22,024 nucleotides of DNA from CAYJPA01 sp964371945 (lineage in GTDB: Bacteria > Chloroflexota > Chloroflexia > Thermomicrobiales > UBA6265): NCBI GenBank assembly GCA_964371945.1, contig CAYJPA010000093.1:1-22024 (forward strand), given 5' to 3'. Position numbers and translations under genes: made by a program. The notes below the pieces were generated by a model. That model ran no database searches, was not told the origin of the DNA, and saw only the letters and a list, made by a program, of their open reading frames with translations. This document shows, piece by piece, positions 14,233 to 21,982 of the stretch (its first letter is position 1; each line of letters opens with the position of its first letter).

Positions 14233-16602
14233 ATGGACGGAACCATGGTGCTCGAGCGGGCCGCCGGACAAGGTCATACCATCCCCGTGCCGTTCTCGCC
14301 GCTGGTCGGTCGAGAGCGGGAGATCGCCGCAATCAGTGAATTGATCCTTCGACCCGGCGTTCCGCTGCTGACACTGACCGGTCCGGCCGGGACAGGTAAA
14401 ACCCGGCTGGCGCTGAAGGTCGCGACCGATCTCGATCCCCTTTACCGGGACGGCGCCGCCTTCGTTTCGCTCGCCTCGATCACCGATCCAGATCTCGTGA
14501 TTCCGACGATCGCCCAGGCGCTCGGCGTTCGCGGCTCGGTCGAGCGGCCAATGATCGAGAAGCTGGTTGACGCGCTCGCGACACGCGAGATGCTGTTGGT
14601 GCTCGACAACTTCGAGCAGGTTGTATCGGCGGCTCCGTTCTTGAGTCGACTCCTCGCTTCATGCCCACTGCTGATGGTGCTTGTGACAAGTCGTGTAGTG
14701 CTGCGGGTAACTGGTGAGCAGGAGTTCCCGGTTCCACCGATGCGGCTGCCCGAGACACCAAACGTGCAAGATCTCGAATCGATCGCCCAGAGCGAATCGG
14801 TCTCGCTCTTCTTACAGCGAGCGCGGGCTGTCAATCCCGGATTTGCGCTGACCGAAGCGAATGCCGCGGCGATCATCGAACTGTGCCGCCGGCTGGATGG
14901 GCTTCCGCTAGCGATCGAGCTCGCGGCGGCCCGTGCCAAAGTGCTGTCGCCGAACGCGCTCCTCGCCCGCCTGACGAATCGGTTGCAGGTGCTTACCGGC
15001 GGCGCACGCGATGCTCCGCCCCGGCTTCAATCGATGCGCGATGCGATCGCCTGGAGCTACGACTTGCTGGACCCGGATGAGCAATCGCTCTTCCGCCGCC
15101 TCTCCGTTTTCGTCGGCGGCTTTGACCTCGAGGCGGCCGACGCCGTGTCGAGTCGACTAGTCGACTCGCCGATCTCGGTGTTCGATGGCGTTGCGTCGTT
15201 GGTCGACAAGAGCTTGCTCAGGCAGGAAAATGGACCGCTGGGCGAGCCTCGGTTTGCGATGTTGGAGACGATCCGCGAGTACGGCGTCGAACAGCTCGAC
15301 GCCACCGATCAAGCCGCGGCGACCCGTGACGCGCACGCGTCTTGGTTCATCGAGGTCGCGGAGCGGTTGCGTCCGCTTGAGATCGGCGGCATCCAGGAAG
15401 AGCGTCCGCTCGATATCCTCGAACTGGAGCATGACAACTTTCGAGCCGCGTTGAGCTGGCTCGATACGAGCGGCAAGGTCGAGCAGTTGCTGCAGCTTTC
15501 CGGCGCGCTCGGTTGGTTCTGGTACCTTCGGGGGCATCTCTCCGAGGGCAGAAGCTGGCTTGACCGCGCGATCGATGCCGACAGCGCGGGCGCCTCTGAC
15601 AAGGTCATCCGCGCCCGGGCAGTGCGAGCCGATGGCAAACTCGCCTGGTTGCAGGGCGACCTCCCTCGGGCAGCCGCGCTGCTGACCGAGGCGAAAGCGC
15701 TCTCGGAAGCGCTTGGCGATCTTCGGGGCCTCGCTCACTCATACTTGAATCTTGGCGTCGCGGCGGAAAAGCAGGGGAACGAATCCGAGGCGGTTAGGCT
15801 TTACGAAGAGGCACTGACTGTTTTCCGCGAGGTCGGCGACAACCCAGGCACGACAAACACGTTGATCGATCTGGCCGATGCGGAGTTCCGGCGAGGGGAT
15901 CTGACGCGATCGCAGGCGCTGACCGACGAGTCGATAGCGTTGAGCCGACGACTGGGCGACAAGATCTTCCTCGCGCTGTCGCTCTTCAATTCAGCTCAGC
16001 TTTGTCTGGCACGAGGAGAACCGGCCGCGGCCTTTCCCCAATTTCGGCAGAGCTTGATCTACGCGGCTGAGGTCGGAAACAGCTGGTTGATCGCGGATGC
16101 GCTCGGGGGCCTGGCCGCGGTAACCGCATCCGCTGGCGATCCAGAACGCGGCGCGCGCTGGTTAGGCACCGCCCGTTCGGTCTGCGATTCGCTCGGAACA
16201 CCCGGCGTGCCGCACCACGAACAATTCAATCGCTCGCTCAACGCGATCAAGAAGGTGCTCCCCGCGTCCGGTTTCTCGGTCGCGTTCGACGAGGGCCGGT
16301 CCCTCTCGCCGCATCAGGCGGTGGCCGACGTTATGCGCTGGGAATACAAACCGGCAAGCCAGCAGCCGGCCGCGGCGGCCTCGAATGTGAACATGCCGAA
16401 TGCATCGAAGTTCGGTTTGACCAGGCGAGAGATGGAAGTGCTGGGCTTAATGGTCGACGGCAAATCGAGCCGGGATATCGCCGAAGCGCTTTTCATCAGT
16501 CCCCGCACGGCGACAACCCATGTCGCCAATATCCTTTCGAAGCTCGGCGTCAATTCGCGCAGCGCCGCCGTCGCGCTGGCATTTCAGCGCGGGATCGTTT
16601 AG
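14233..16602 (+). CDS. ATPase-TPR-LuxR family transcriptional regulator, intact
   Basis: A 789-aa regulator. An NB-ARC/AAA-type ATPase occupies residues about 20-330 with Walker A GPAGTGKTRLA (50-60), Walker B LLVLDNFEQV (about 120-130) and LDGLPLAIELAAARAKVL. TPR-like helices follow (about 400-670; GRSWLDRAI, AHSYLNLGVAAEKQGNESEA, NTLIDLADAEFRRGDL). A LuxR HTH closes the chain (about 725-789; LTRREMEVLGLMVDGKSSRD, TATTHVANILSKLGVNSR). ATG 14245 (MVLERAAG) is an alternative start. It is the intact paralog of the broken gene at 10254-12623, pointing away from it. Such proteins usually control neighbouring genes in response to an unknown ligand; the target here is not evident. Confidence 0.92.
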   Translation: MDGTMVLERAAGQGHTIPVPFSPLVGREREIAAISELILRPGVPLLTLTGPAGTGKTRLALKVATDLDPLYRDGAAFVSLASITDPDLVIPTIAQALGVRGSVERPMIEKLVDALATREMLLVLDNFEQVVSAAPFLSRLLASCPLLMVLVTSRVVLRVTGEQEFPVPPMRLPETPNVQDLESIAQSESVSLFLQRARAVNPGFALTEANAAAIIELCRRLDGLPLAIELAAARAKVLSPNALLARLTNRLQVLTGGARDAPPRLQSMRDAIAWSYDLLDPDEQSLFRRLSVFVGGFDLEAADAVSSRLVDSPISVFDGVASLVDKSLLRQENGPLGEPRFAMLETIREYGVEQLDATDQAAATRDAHASWFIEVAERLRPLEIGGIQEERPLDILELEHDNFRAALSWLDTSGKVEQLLQLSGALGWFWYLRGHLSEGRSWLDRAIDADSAGASDKVIRARAVRADGKLAWLQGDLPRAAALLTEAKALSEALGDLRGLAHSYLNLGVAAEKQGNESEAVRLYEEALTVFREVGDNPGTTNTLIDLADAEFRRGDLTRSQALTDESIALSRRLGDKIFLALSLFNSAQLCLARGEPAAAFPQFRQSLIYAAEVGNSWLIADALGGLAAVTASAGDPERGARWLGTARSVCDSLGTPGVPHHEQFNRSLNAIKKVLPASGFSVAFDEGRSLSPHQAVADVMRWEYKPASQQPAAAASNVNMPNASKFGLTRREMEVLGLMVDGKSSRDIAEALFISPRTATTHVANILSKLGVNSRSAAVALAFQRGIV
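15149..15168. repeat. Perfect 20-bp GTCGAC palindrome inside the intact regulator
   Basis: CGAGTCGACTAGTCGACTCG is a perfect self-complementary 20-mer. It encodes SSRLVDSP immediately after the EAADAV helix at the end of the ATPase region, where homologous regulators have a short variable loop. Confidence 0.75.
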
Positions 16603-16645
16603 TCGCCAAGTCGACAGGACGACAAGTCGACGAGAGCTTGAGTCG
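16601..16645. repeat. GTCGAC-rich repeat at the 3' end of the regulator gene
   Basis: AGTCGCCAAGTCGACAGGACG and the following ACAAGTCGACGAGAGC and GAGTCG words form a run of related hexamers. It starts within the regulator's TAG stop (16600-16602) and fills the gap to the convergent gene ending at 16713. It most resembles the copy in E1 beta (5119-5150). Confidence 0.6.
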
Positions 16646-16712
16646 AAAAGAAAACAAGGTCGAGGGGTGGCGTTCGCCCTCCGACCTCGCGGTTACGTCT
16701 TATTTTGAACGG

Positions 16713-17198
16713 TTAGTCCATTCCCTTGGGCTCGATCAGTGTGATCACCAGTTCGGTCTGATCGCCATCTTCGCCAAGCCAGACAATCCCCGAGAGTCCC
16801 GAATCATTCAACTCCCCGAGACCAAAGATGAGATGGGTTCGTCCCCCATCATCCGTTTCGGGAATGCCTCCGGTATCGCCGCGGGCGATGTAGACATCGA
16901 TCTCCTCATCGCTCTTGTGGATGTTGACGGCGAATTCACCGGCAAGGATCTCCTCGAGCGACATGTCGATGACGTTCCGGCTGGTTTTCACTGGATGAGC
17001 AGTAGCCGCCCCGACGGGAGCGACGGTAGATGGCGCCGCGAGCCTCTCCAGAGGAACGACGACCTCGCCTGGTTCGTCACAGGTTCCGGCGTGGATGTGG
17101 GCAGGATGTGGTCCGTCGCTCGCGATCGGCGTTTGTGCCAAACTGGCCGGAACCTGCAGAGCTAGCACAGTGAACGCGAAGACGCTTCCAAAGCGCAA
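16713..17198 (-). CDS. Secreted protein with HxH and Cys motifs, CHRD/SOD-like (unknown function)
   Basis: 161 aa from TTG 17198, the first possible start after an in-frame TAA at 17217-17219; no ATG or good Shine-Dalgarno is present. Residues 1-21 (MRFGSVFAFTVLALQVPASL-A) form a signal peptide with an ALA-like cleavage site. The mature part starts with HPAHIHAGTCDEPGEVVVPL, followed by LEEILAGEFAVNIHKSDEEI and a Gly/Asp-rich end. The HxHxGxC and INVH-type blocks resemble a family of exported Chloroflexota proteins related to CHRD or Cu/Zn-SOD-like folds, possibly metal-binding. In that family the later block usually reads ACGD; here it is ARGD, so one Cys is lost. Confidence 0.6.
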   Translation of the reverse strand: MRFGSVFAFTVLALQVPASLAQTPIASDGPHPAHIHAGTCDEPGEVVVPLERLAAPSTVAPVGAATAHPVKTSRNVIDMSLEEILAGEFAVNIHKSDEEIDVYIARGDTGGIPETDDGGRTHLIFGLGELNDSGLSGIVWLGEDGDQTELVITLIEPKGMD

Positions 17199-17582
17199 GG
17201 ACTTCCCGCCGGGAGATTAACGCCGCTTGCGGCCGCTCATCTCAGGCGCGTGCTCAGCGAGACCTGGTGCATGTGATCGGAGCATATCGATACCCCCATG
17301 GTGTAAAAGCCCCAAAGCCTTTGGCTTGACTCGGTCCCTCGCCGGTGCGGCTCCAGATCAGAAGCGACACCATTCGACGCTACGTTGGTGAACCGGCTGA
17401 CCGCGGCACTCGGGTAGCTAGAAAGTACAAGTTGAGGTCAAACTTTCGGCCATTCCACGTTTGAGAAGGTCCCGCATCGATCCGAGGTTTCGTCGTCGCC
17501 TCGATCTGCCTCAGTGTTCAGCCGAGAACGGCGGCGTTCGCCGTTCCGCCAGACTTCACATTTCCCCGATAATCGAGCCCTT
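17199..17582. other. Intergenic region with a hairpin before the MFS gene
   Basis: No gene is supported. It contains an imperfect hairpin near 17310-17329 (AGCCCCAAAG/CTTTGGCT) and a strong one, GAACGGCG-GCGTT-CGCCGTTC (17526-17546), 36 bp before the MFS start. The second may lie in the mRNA leader. Promoters for the divergent genes must be here, but I could not pick one with confidence. Confidence 0.45.
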
Positions 17583-18854
17583 ATGAGAACCGGGACATCC
17601 GCGCGACAGTCGACCGTGTTCTACGGGTGGTGGATCGTGATCGCGCTGGCGATCGCCGAGCCGATCTCGTGGGGTGTGCAGTACTACGCGCTGACCGTGT
17701 TCTTGCGGCCAATGGGCGACGAGCTCGGCTGGTCGCGCTCGCAAATGACCGGCGCCTTCTCGCTGGCGCTGCTGATCTCCGGGCTCGCCGCGGTGCCGGT
17801 CGGACGTTGGCTGGATCGCCACGGCACCCGCGCGTTGATGACCGCCGGCTCGATTCTGGCGACCGCATTGATCCTCGCCTGGTCGCAGGTCGAACAGCTC
17901 TGGGTCTTTTACCTGATCTGGGTCGGGATCGGACTGACGATGGCCGCGACCTTTTACGAACCGGCGTTCGTGGCCGTCACCCATTGGTTCAGCCGCCGGC
18001 GGAGTCGAGCGCTGACATTTCTGACGCTGGGCGGCGCGCTCGCGAGTCCGATCTTCATCCCACTCTCGAACTGGCTGGTCGAACGATATGGCTGGCGGGA
18101 TGCCCTCGTCATCTTGGCGATCGGCATGGGCGGCGTCACGATTCCCCTACATGCGCTCGTGCTAAGGCGCCGACCGGCCGATCTCGGACTCGCTCCGGAC
18201 GGCGATTCGCAGGAGATCGGGGTGTCGACTTCCGGCGTCACGAGACCCAAAATCCCCAGTTCAACCATGCGCGAAGCGATTCGGGGCTCCGGATTTTGGT
18301 GGCTGACGGCCGCGTTCTTTTTGGCGATGCTGGCGACAGTTTCGACCGGCATCCACCTCATCCCGTCGTTGACCGACCGCGGTTTCGACCCCGGTTTTGC
18401 CGCGCTGGTAACCGGCGCGCTCGGGGCGATGTCGTTCATTGGGAGGGTGATCTTCGGTCCGCTCTCGGAACGATTGCCGCGACAGTGGACGACCGCGCTG
18501 ATCTTCGCGATCCAGGTGGCGGGGTTGGTCGTGCTACAGGTCACGACCGGCGAGACCGGGGTGCTGGTTTTTGTCGCGCTCTTCGGCATGGGTGGCGCAG
18601 TCACCCCGGCGCGGGCTGCATTGCTCGCCGACTTCTATGGACCGGCAGAGTATGGCGCGATCAGCGGCATGATGGCCTTCGTGCTCACCCTGGCAAGGGC
18701 GATCGCGCCGCTCGGAGCCAGTCTGCTGCACGACGCGGCCGGCGGGTACGACCCGGTCTTTTGGACGCTCGCCGTGCTGTGCGGATTGGCGGCGGTGGCT
18801 GTGCTCGTCGCCGATCGCGGGGAGTCGTCCAGCGAACGATTGATTCGAGCATAG
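17583..18854 (+). CDS. MFS transporter (monocarboxylate/oxalate-formate antiporter-like)
   Basis: 423 aa from ATG 17583; the frame is open further upstream to 17514, but that part is not hydrophobic and not typical. Twelve hydrophobic segments are visible, beginning with FYGWWIVIALAIAEPISWGV, a start typical of the MCT/OxlT branch of the major facilitator superfamily. The loop between helices 2 and 3 carries VGRWLDRHGTRALM, the G-x-x-x-D-R-x-G-R-R motif region, and a central cytoplasmic loop (RRRPADLGLAPDG) separates the two halves. It likely exchanges or imports small organic acids; the substrate is unknown. The following serine hydrolase starts 68 bp downstream and could be cotranscribed. 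Confidence 0.9.
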   Translation: MRTGTSARQSTVFYGWWIVIALAIAEPISWGVQYYALTVFLRPMGDELGWSRSQMTGAFSLALLISGLAAVPVGRWLDRHGTRALMTAGSILATALILAWSQVEQLWVFYLIWVGIGLTMAATFYEPAFVAVTHWFSRRRSRALTFLTLGGALASPIFIPLSNWLVERYGWRDALVILAIGMGGVTIPLHALVLRRRPADLGLAPDGDSQEIGVSTSGVTRPKIPSSTMREAIRGSGFWWLTAAFFLAMLATVSTGIHLIPSLTDRGFDPGFAALVTGALGAMSFIGRVIFGPLSERLPRQWTTALIFAIQVAGLVVLQVTTGETGVLVFVALFGMGGAVTPARAALLADFYGPAEYGAISGMMAFVLTLARAIAPLGASLLHDAAGGYDPVFWTLAVLCGLAAVAVLVADRGESSSERLIRA

Positions 18855-18922
18855 TTCGCCGGCGCTATGATGAGTCTTGAACTTGTGGAGCAGGACGGTC
18901 GAAAAAACTCGGTGACAACGTG

Positions 18923-20018
18923 ATGAGGATGCTGACGCGCAGGCAGTTTGGAGCGCTTTCGGCAGTCGCGGCCGGAATCGGTTCACGTCCGGTGTCGGCA
19001 CGACAGGCCAATCCGAGCGCTGGGGAGATCGCCTCCCGGCTCGATTCGGTGGTTCGTGAGTACGCGGATGCAGGTCGATTTCGGGGTGCGGTGCTGGTCA
19101 ATCGGGACGGTGAATTGCTGCTTCGGGCCGCGTATGGGACCGCGAACGAGATCACGGGTGCGCCGAACACGCCGGAGACCGCGTATCAGATCGCGTCATT
19201 GACGAAGGCATTCACGGCGCTCGCCTGCGTGCAGCTCGAGGAGGGGGGGAAGGCTGTCGCTCGACGATCCAATCACCGATTACCTGCCCGAGGTGGTGCA
19301 TGTGGAGCGCGACCAGGTTGCGGTCACGATTCGCCATCTGCTCTCCCACACCTCGGGGATTCCCGATTTTCTCGACTTCTACGATGTCAACAACCCGCTT
19401 TCCTATCCGCGCGGCTTCGACCAACTGCTCGACAACATCATCGAGCACGATTTGACCTTCACCCCAGGCACGGACTACGCCTACGGCAATTCCGGGTACA
19501 TCTACGCCGGGCTGATCGTCGAGCGGGTTTCGGGTCTGAGTTACGAAACGTATCTCAAGGAGCGGATCTTCGGGCCGGCAGGAATGGCGAGCAGCTACGT
19601 CCTCGAGCCGCCAGATCCCGCGCCCCCGGCGGCGATTGGGTACGGGGTCTACAACGGGCAGCTTGTCGGGGTGTCGGCCTTTGGGCGGGTCGATCTGGTG
19701 TGGGCGGCCGGCGGGATCACCTCGACCGTGGACGATCTGCTTCGCTGGCACGAGCCGCTCTTGACCGAGACGTTGGCTTCTCGGCAGGCGATCGATGCGA
19801 TGTACGAGCCCGTGCGCGAGAACTACGGGCTCGGTTGGGAGCGGCAGGTGATCGCGGGACATGACGCGGTCGCGCACGAGGGGCATACGATCGGGTTCGA
19901 CGCAAACCTCTCGCGTTTTCTCGAAGATGATGCGGTGATCATCCTGTTGAGCAATCTGCAGGATGCGCCGGAGGCCGAGATCGCGGAGCGGCTGGCGGAG
20001 GTGGTGTTCGGGGCGTGA
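18923..20018 (+). pseudogene. Tat-exported serine hydrolase (class C beta-lactamase fold), frameshifted in a G7 tract
   Basis: From ATG 18923 the protein begins MRMLTRRQFGALSAVAAG, a twin-arginine signal. SLTK (S92-K95) is the SxxK nucleophile motif. After LEEGG the frame is lost at a run of seven G (19243-19249). Removing one G restores GGRLSLDDPITDYLPE and the rest in the frame ending at TGA 20018: RHLLSHTSGIPDF, YGNSGY (YxN motif) and AHEGHTIGF (HxG-type motif). The full product would be about 365 aa, normal for the family (penicillin-binding-protein-like esterases and peptidases). The lesion may be a true mutation, a phase-variable tract or a sequencing error. All catalytic motifs are intact. 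Confidence 0.85.
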
Positions 20019-20021
20019 GCG

Positions 20022-20040
20022 GGCAACAATTGGCAACGAA
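20022..20040 (-). repeat. GTTGCC direct-repeat pair
   Basis: On the minus strand this reads TTCGTTGCCAATTGTTGCC, two GTTGCC words one helical turn apart. It matches 16 of 19 bases of the array at 2561-2579. As there, an AT-rich tract (TATATTATATCC, about 20061-20074) lies on the upstream side in the same orientation. It begins two bases after the serine hydrolase stop codon. Confidence 0.6.
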
Positions 20041-20074
20041 TTTCTGGTGTGGATTTCTTTAGGATATAATATAT

Positions 20075-20344
20075 TTAGATCGTATAGATGAGCTCGATCC
20101 AGCGATGCCGATCGGGGTCGCCGATCTCGGCGCAGTCGCGGGCTAGCAGGCTCGGCCAGTCGAGTCAGTCCGGAATGGCGGAGTCTTGGTTGTACGGCCG
20201 TTGGGTACGCTCGTCGGCCATTTTGAGGAAGAGCAGAAAGGTGAGCTGCTCGACATAGTCGCCGTAGGAGAGACCGTCGTCGCGCAGGATGTTGCAGTAG
20301 TTCCAGAGCTTCTGCACGATCTGTTGAAAGTGATTACTGGCCAT
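20075..20344 (-). pseudogene. hsdM: Type I restriction-modification methyltransferase (HsdM), N-terminal remnant
   Basis: ATG 20344 starts MASNHFQQIVQKLWNYCNIL, followed by RDDGLSYGDYVEQLTFLLFL and KMADERTQRPYN, the conserved N-terminal helical domain of HsdM. A TGA at 20165-20167 interrupts the familiar IPxGLDWPSLLARD block where Gly is expected (one base change from GGA). The frame then ends at TAA 20075-20077 after another 30 codons. The S-adenosylmethionine-binding and NPPY catalytic domains, HsdS and HsdR are all absent. The remnant is divergent from the Fic gene; type I loci often carry fic genes, so both may derive from one defence island. Confidence 0.8.
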
Positions 20345-20369
20345 CGTTTCTGATTCCCACTTTTCTCTA

Positions 20370-20397
20370 ATGCACAGATATGTGATAATCTGTGCAT
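20370..20397. promoter_or_regulatory. 28-bp palindromic operator overlapping a promoter between hsdM remnant and fic
   Basis: ATGCACAGAT (20370-20379) and ATCTGTGCAT (20388-20397) are perfect 10-bp arms with an 8-bp spacer. The spacer and right arm contain TG-T-GATAAT (20381-20389), an extended -10 pointing towards fic. A second related site, AATGCA/TGCATT, lies at 20410-20427. On the other side the palindrome is 26 bp from the hsdM start. A dimeric regulator bound here would block both directions. Binder unknown. Confidence 0.7.
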
Positions 20398-20531
20398 AGA
20401 GGTCGCACTAATGCACATTGCTGCATTTAGCGGTAATTGGTCTTATTGAGCCGCAGTTGAACGTAGCTGTCGGTACCAAGAGCCACGATCCTGGCGGACA
20501 CATTGCAGTTTGTAGAATCACTGGGTGGATC

Positions 20532-21683
20532 ATGCGGCAAGAGCAGTTCGACAGCAAGGCGGCGGGAGAGCTCGTCCGCATCTCCAGCGAAGCCGATCGC
20601 GAGCAGTGGGCGTTCCTCCCACATCCGTTGCCTCCGCACTGGGAACCCACGGTAGACGTAGTCAATCTCCTCGTCGATGCGGAACGAGCGCTCGCCGCGC
20701 TCAACATGCTCGGCCTCCTTCTGCCGAATCCGCATCTGCTCATCCGACCGTTCCTGCAGCGGGAGGCGGTCGCGTCGAGCCGAATCGAGGGCACCGTCAC
20801 CGATCTCAGGCAGCTCATGCTGTTCGAAGCGGACGCATCGACCGCGGTCGATCAAGGCGACGCGCGTGAGGTGAGCAACTACGTCCGGGCAATCGAATAT
20901 GGTTTGTCGCAGCCGCCCGACCGGTCGTTATCACCGGCGCTGATCAAAGAGATCCATGCGTTGCTGATGGACGATGTTCGGGGAAGCGACCGCAACCCCG
21001 GGCAGTTTCGACGCGTCCAGGTCTATATCAGCGATCGGGCGGGCCTTGGCGCGCGCTTCGTACCGCCGCCGCCAACCGACGTTCCAGTGTTGATTGACGA
21101 TCTCACCAGGTTCATTGCGGCGCCGTCCGATTTGCCTGAGCTCGTCCGCATTGCGCTCGTCCATTACCAATTCGAAACGATCCACCCGTTCGAAGATGGA
21201 AACGGGCGCATCGGACGATTGCTGATGACCATGCTGCTCAGCAGATGGAATCTCCTGGAAAAACCGCTGCTCTACCTCAGCGGTTACTTCGAGCAGCATC
21301 GAAACGACTACATCGACGGATTACTCGATGTCAGCCAGCATGGATCGTGGGAGCGCTGGATCGATCTTTGTCTGCGGGCAGTCGAACATCAGGCGAGGGA
21401 TGGCATGGTGCGCGGTCGACGGTTGCTCGACCTCCGTGAGCAGTACCGTGCCCATTTCCAGGGCGGAAAACGCGCGGGCGTGCTGCCGCTGATCGACGAT
21501 CTCTTTGTTCGTCCGACCACGACGATTCGCCAGATCGAGGAACGGTTGGAAATTCCGCGCTTTTCGGCGCAGCGCTATGTCACGTCATTGGTCGACGAAG
21601 GGTTTCTCGTGGAAGTCACGGGCCGTCAGCGCAATCGCGTTTTCGCTGCGCAAGAGGTCATCGAAATCCTGTCGGCACCTTGA
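20532..21683 (+). CDS. Fic family protein with N-terminal inhibitory motif and C-terminal winged helix
   Basis: 383 aa from ATG 20532, the first ATG that starts the family-typical N-terminus (the frame is open to 20418 upstream). The Fic core has the complete active-site motif HPFEDGNGRIGR (H218 to R229), so AMP transfer onto a target protein hydroxyl is expected. SSRIEG (82-87) fits the (S/T)xxxE(G/N) inhibitory helix, here N-terminal to the core, as in class II enzymes. FVPPPPTDVPVLIDDL (about 177-192) is the usual flap region. Residues about 328-375 (TIRQIEERLEIPRFSAQRYV, TSLVDEGFLVEV) form a winged helix-turn-helix that could bind DNA. The target is unknown. It is close to a 28-bp palindrome that may be autoregulatory. 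Confidence 0.93.
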   Translation: MRQEQFDSKAAGELVRISSEADREQWAFLPHPLPPHWEPTVDVVNLLVDAERALAALNMLGLLLPNPHLLIRPFLQREAVASSRIEGTVTDLRQLMLFEADASTAVDQGDAREVSNYVRAIEYGLSQPPDRSLSPALIKEIHALLMDDVRGSDRNPGQFRRVQVYISDRAGLGARFVPPPPTDVPVLIDDLTRFIAAPSDLPELVRIALVHYQFETIHPFEDGNGRIGRLLMTMLLSRWNLLEKPLLYLSGYFEQHRNDYIDGLLDVSQHGSWERWIDLCLRAVEHQARDGMVRGRRLLDLREQYRAHFQGGKRAGVLPLIDDLFVRPTTTIRQIEERLEIPRFSAQRYVTSLVDEGFLVEVTGRQRNRVFAAQEVIEILSAP

Positions 21684-21730
21684 TTCATACCATCGAATCG
21701 GGGGTAGCACTCCCGAGCTCGCCGGGGATG

Positions 21731-21982
21731 TTACAAGCTCTGGCTCTCCTCGTCCGTTTCCCACCGTTCGGGGTTGGTGCCGATGTACCAGGCGATCCGG
21801 TCAATATCCTCGTCATTCCACACAACATGCTCGAAAAAGCCGCGTTGCCAGATCTTGGCGCCCGCTGTTCCCCGCGCCTGGTTGACCGCGACCGTCGACG
21901 CCTGTTTGAACCCCGCGATCAACGACCCGAGCGACCGCGGCGACCGTTGTAGGGGTGCACGGCGGTGCACCATCTGTACCAA
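21731..21982 (-). pseudogene. REP-associated tyrosine transposase (RAYT, IS200-like), C-terminal fragment
   Basis: The frame reads HRRAPLQRSPRSLGSLIAGF, then GAKIWQRGFFEHVVWNDEDI and RIAWYIGTNPERW, the conserved C-terminal half of Y1_Tnp/RAYT proteins. A TAG lies directly upstream of the TTG at 21982 (21983-21985), and the HUH motif that precedes this region in complete proteins is not present in the remaining bases of the window in this frame. The fragment is therefore probably not functional; ATG 21973 could start a 80-aa product. Confidence 0.8.
21954..21971. repeat. REP-like palindrome within the RAYT fragment
   Basis: GGTGCAC-GGCG-GTGCACC has perfect 7-bp arms and is preceded by GTAGGG. 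This form (GTAGGGG followed by a GTGCAC palindrome) resembles the extragenic palindromes mobilised by RAYT enzymes, yet here it lies in the coding frame and specifies VHRRAP. Confidence 0.55.

Noticed and set aside
20143..20418. A 91-codon minus-strand frame (Ser/Thr-rich) in the same region as the HsdM remnant.
   Set aside because: The frame starting at 20344 matches the HsdM N-terminus residue by residue; the Ser/Thr-rich frame is its shadow.
20418..20531. An N-terminal extension of the Fic protein by 38 residues from a TTG at 20418.
   Set aside because: The extension would be translated from the operator/promoter region, has no family-like sequence, and ATG 20532 starts the normal N-terminus.
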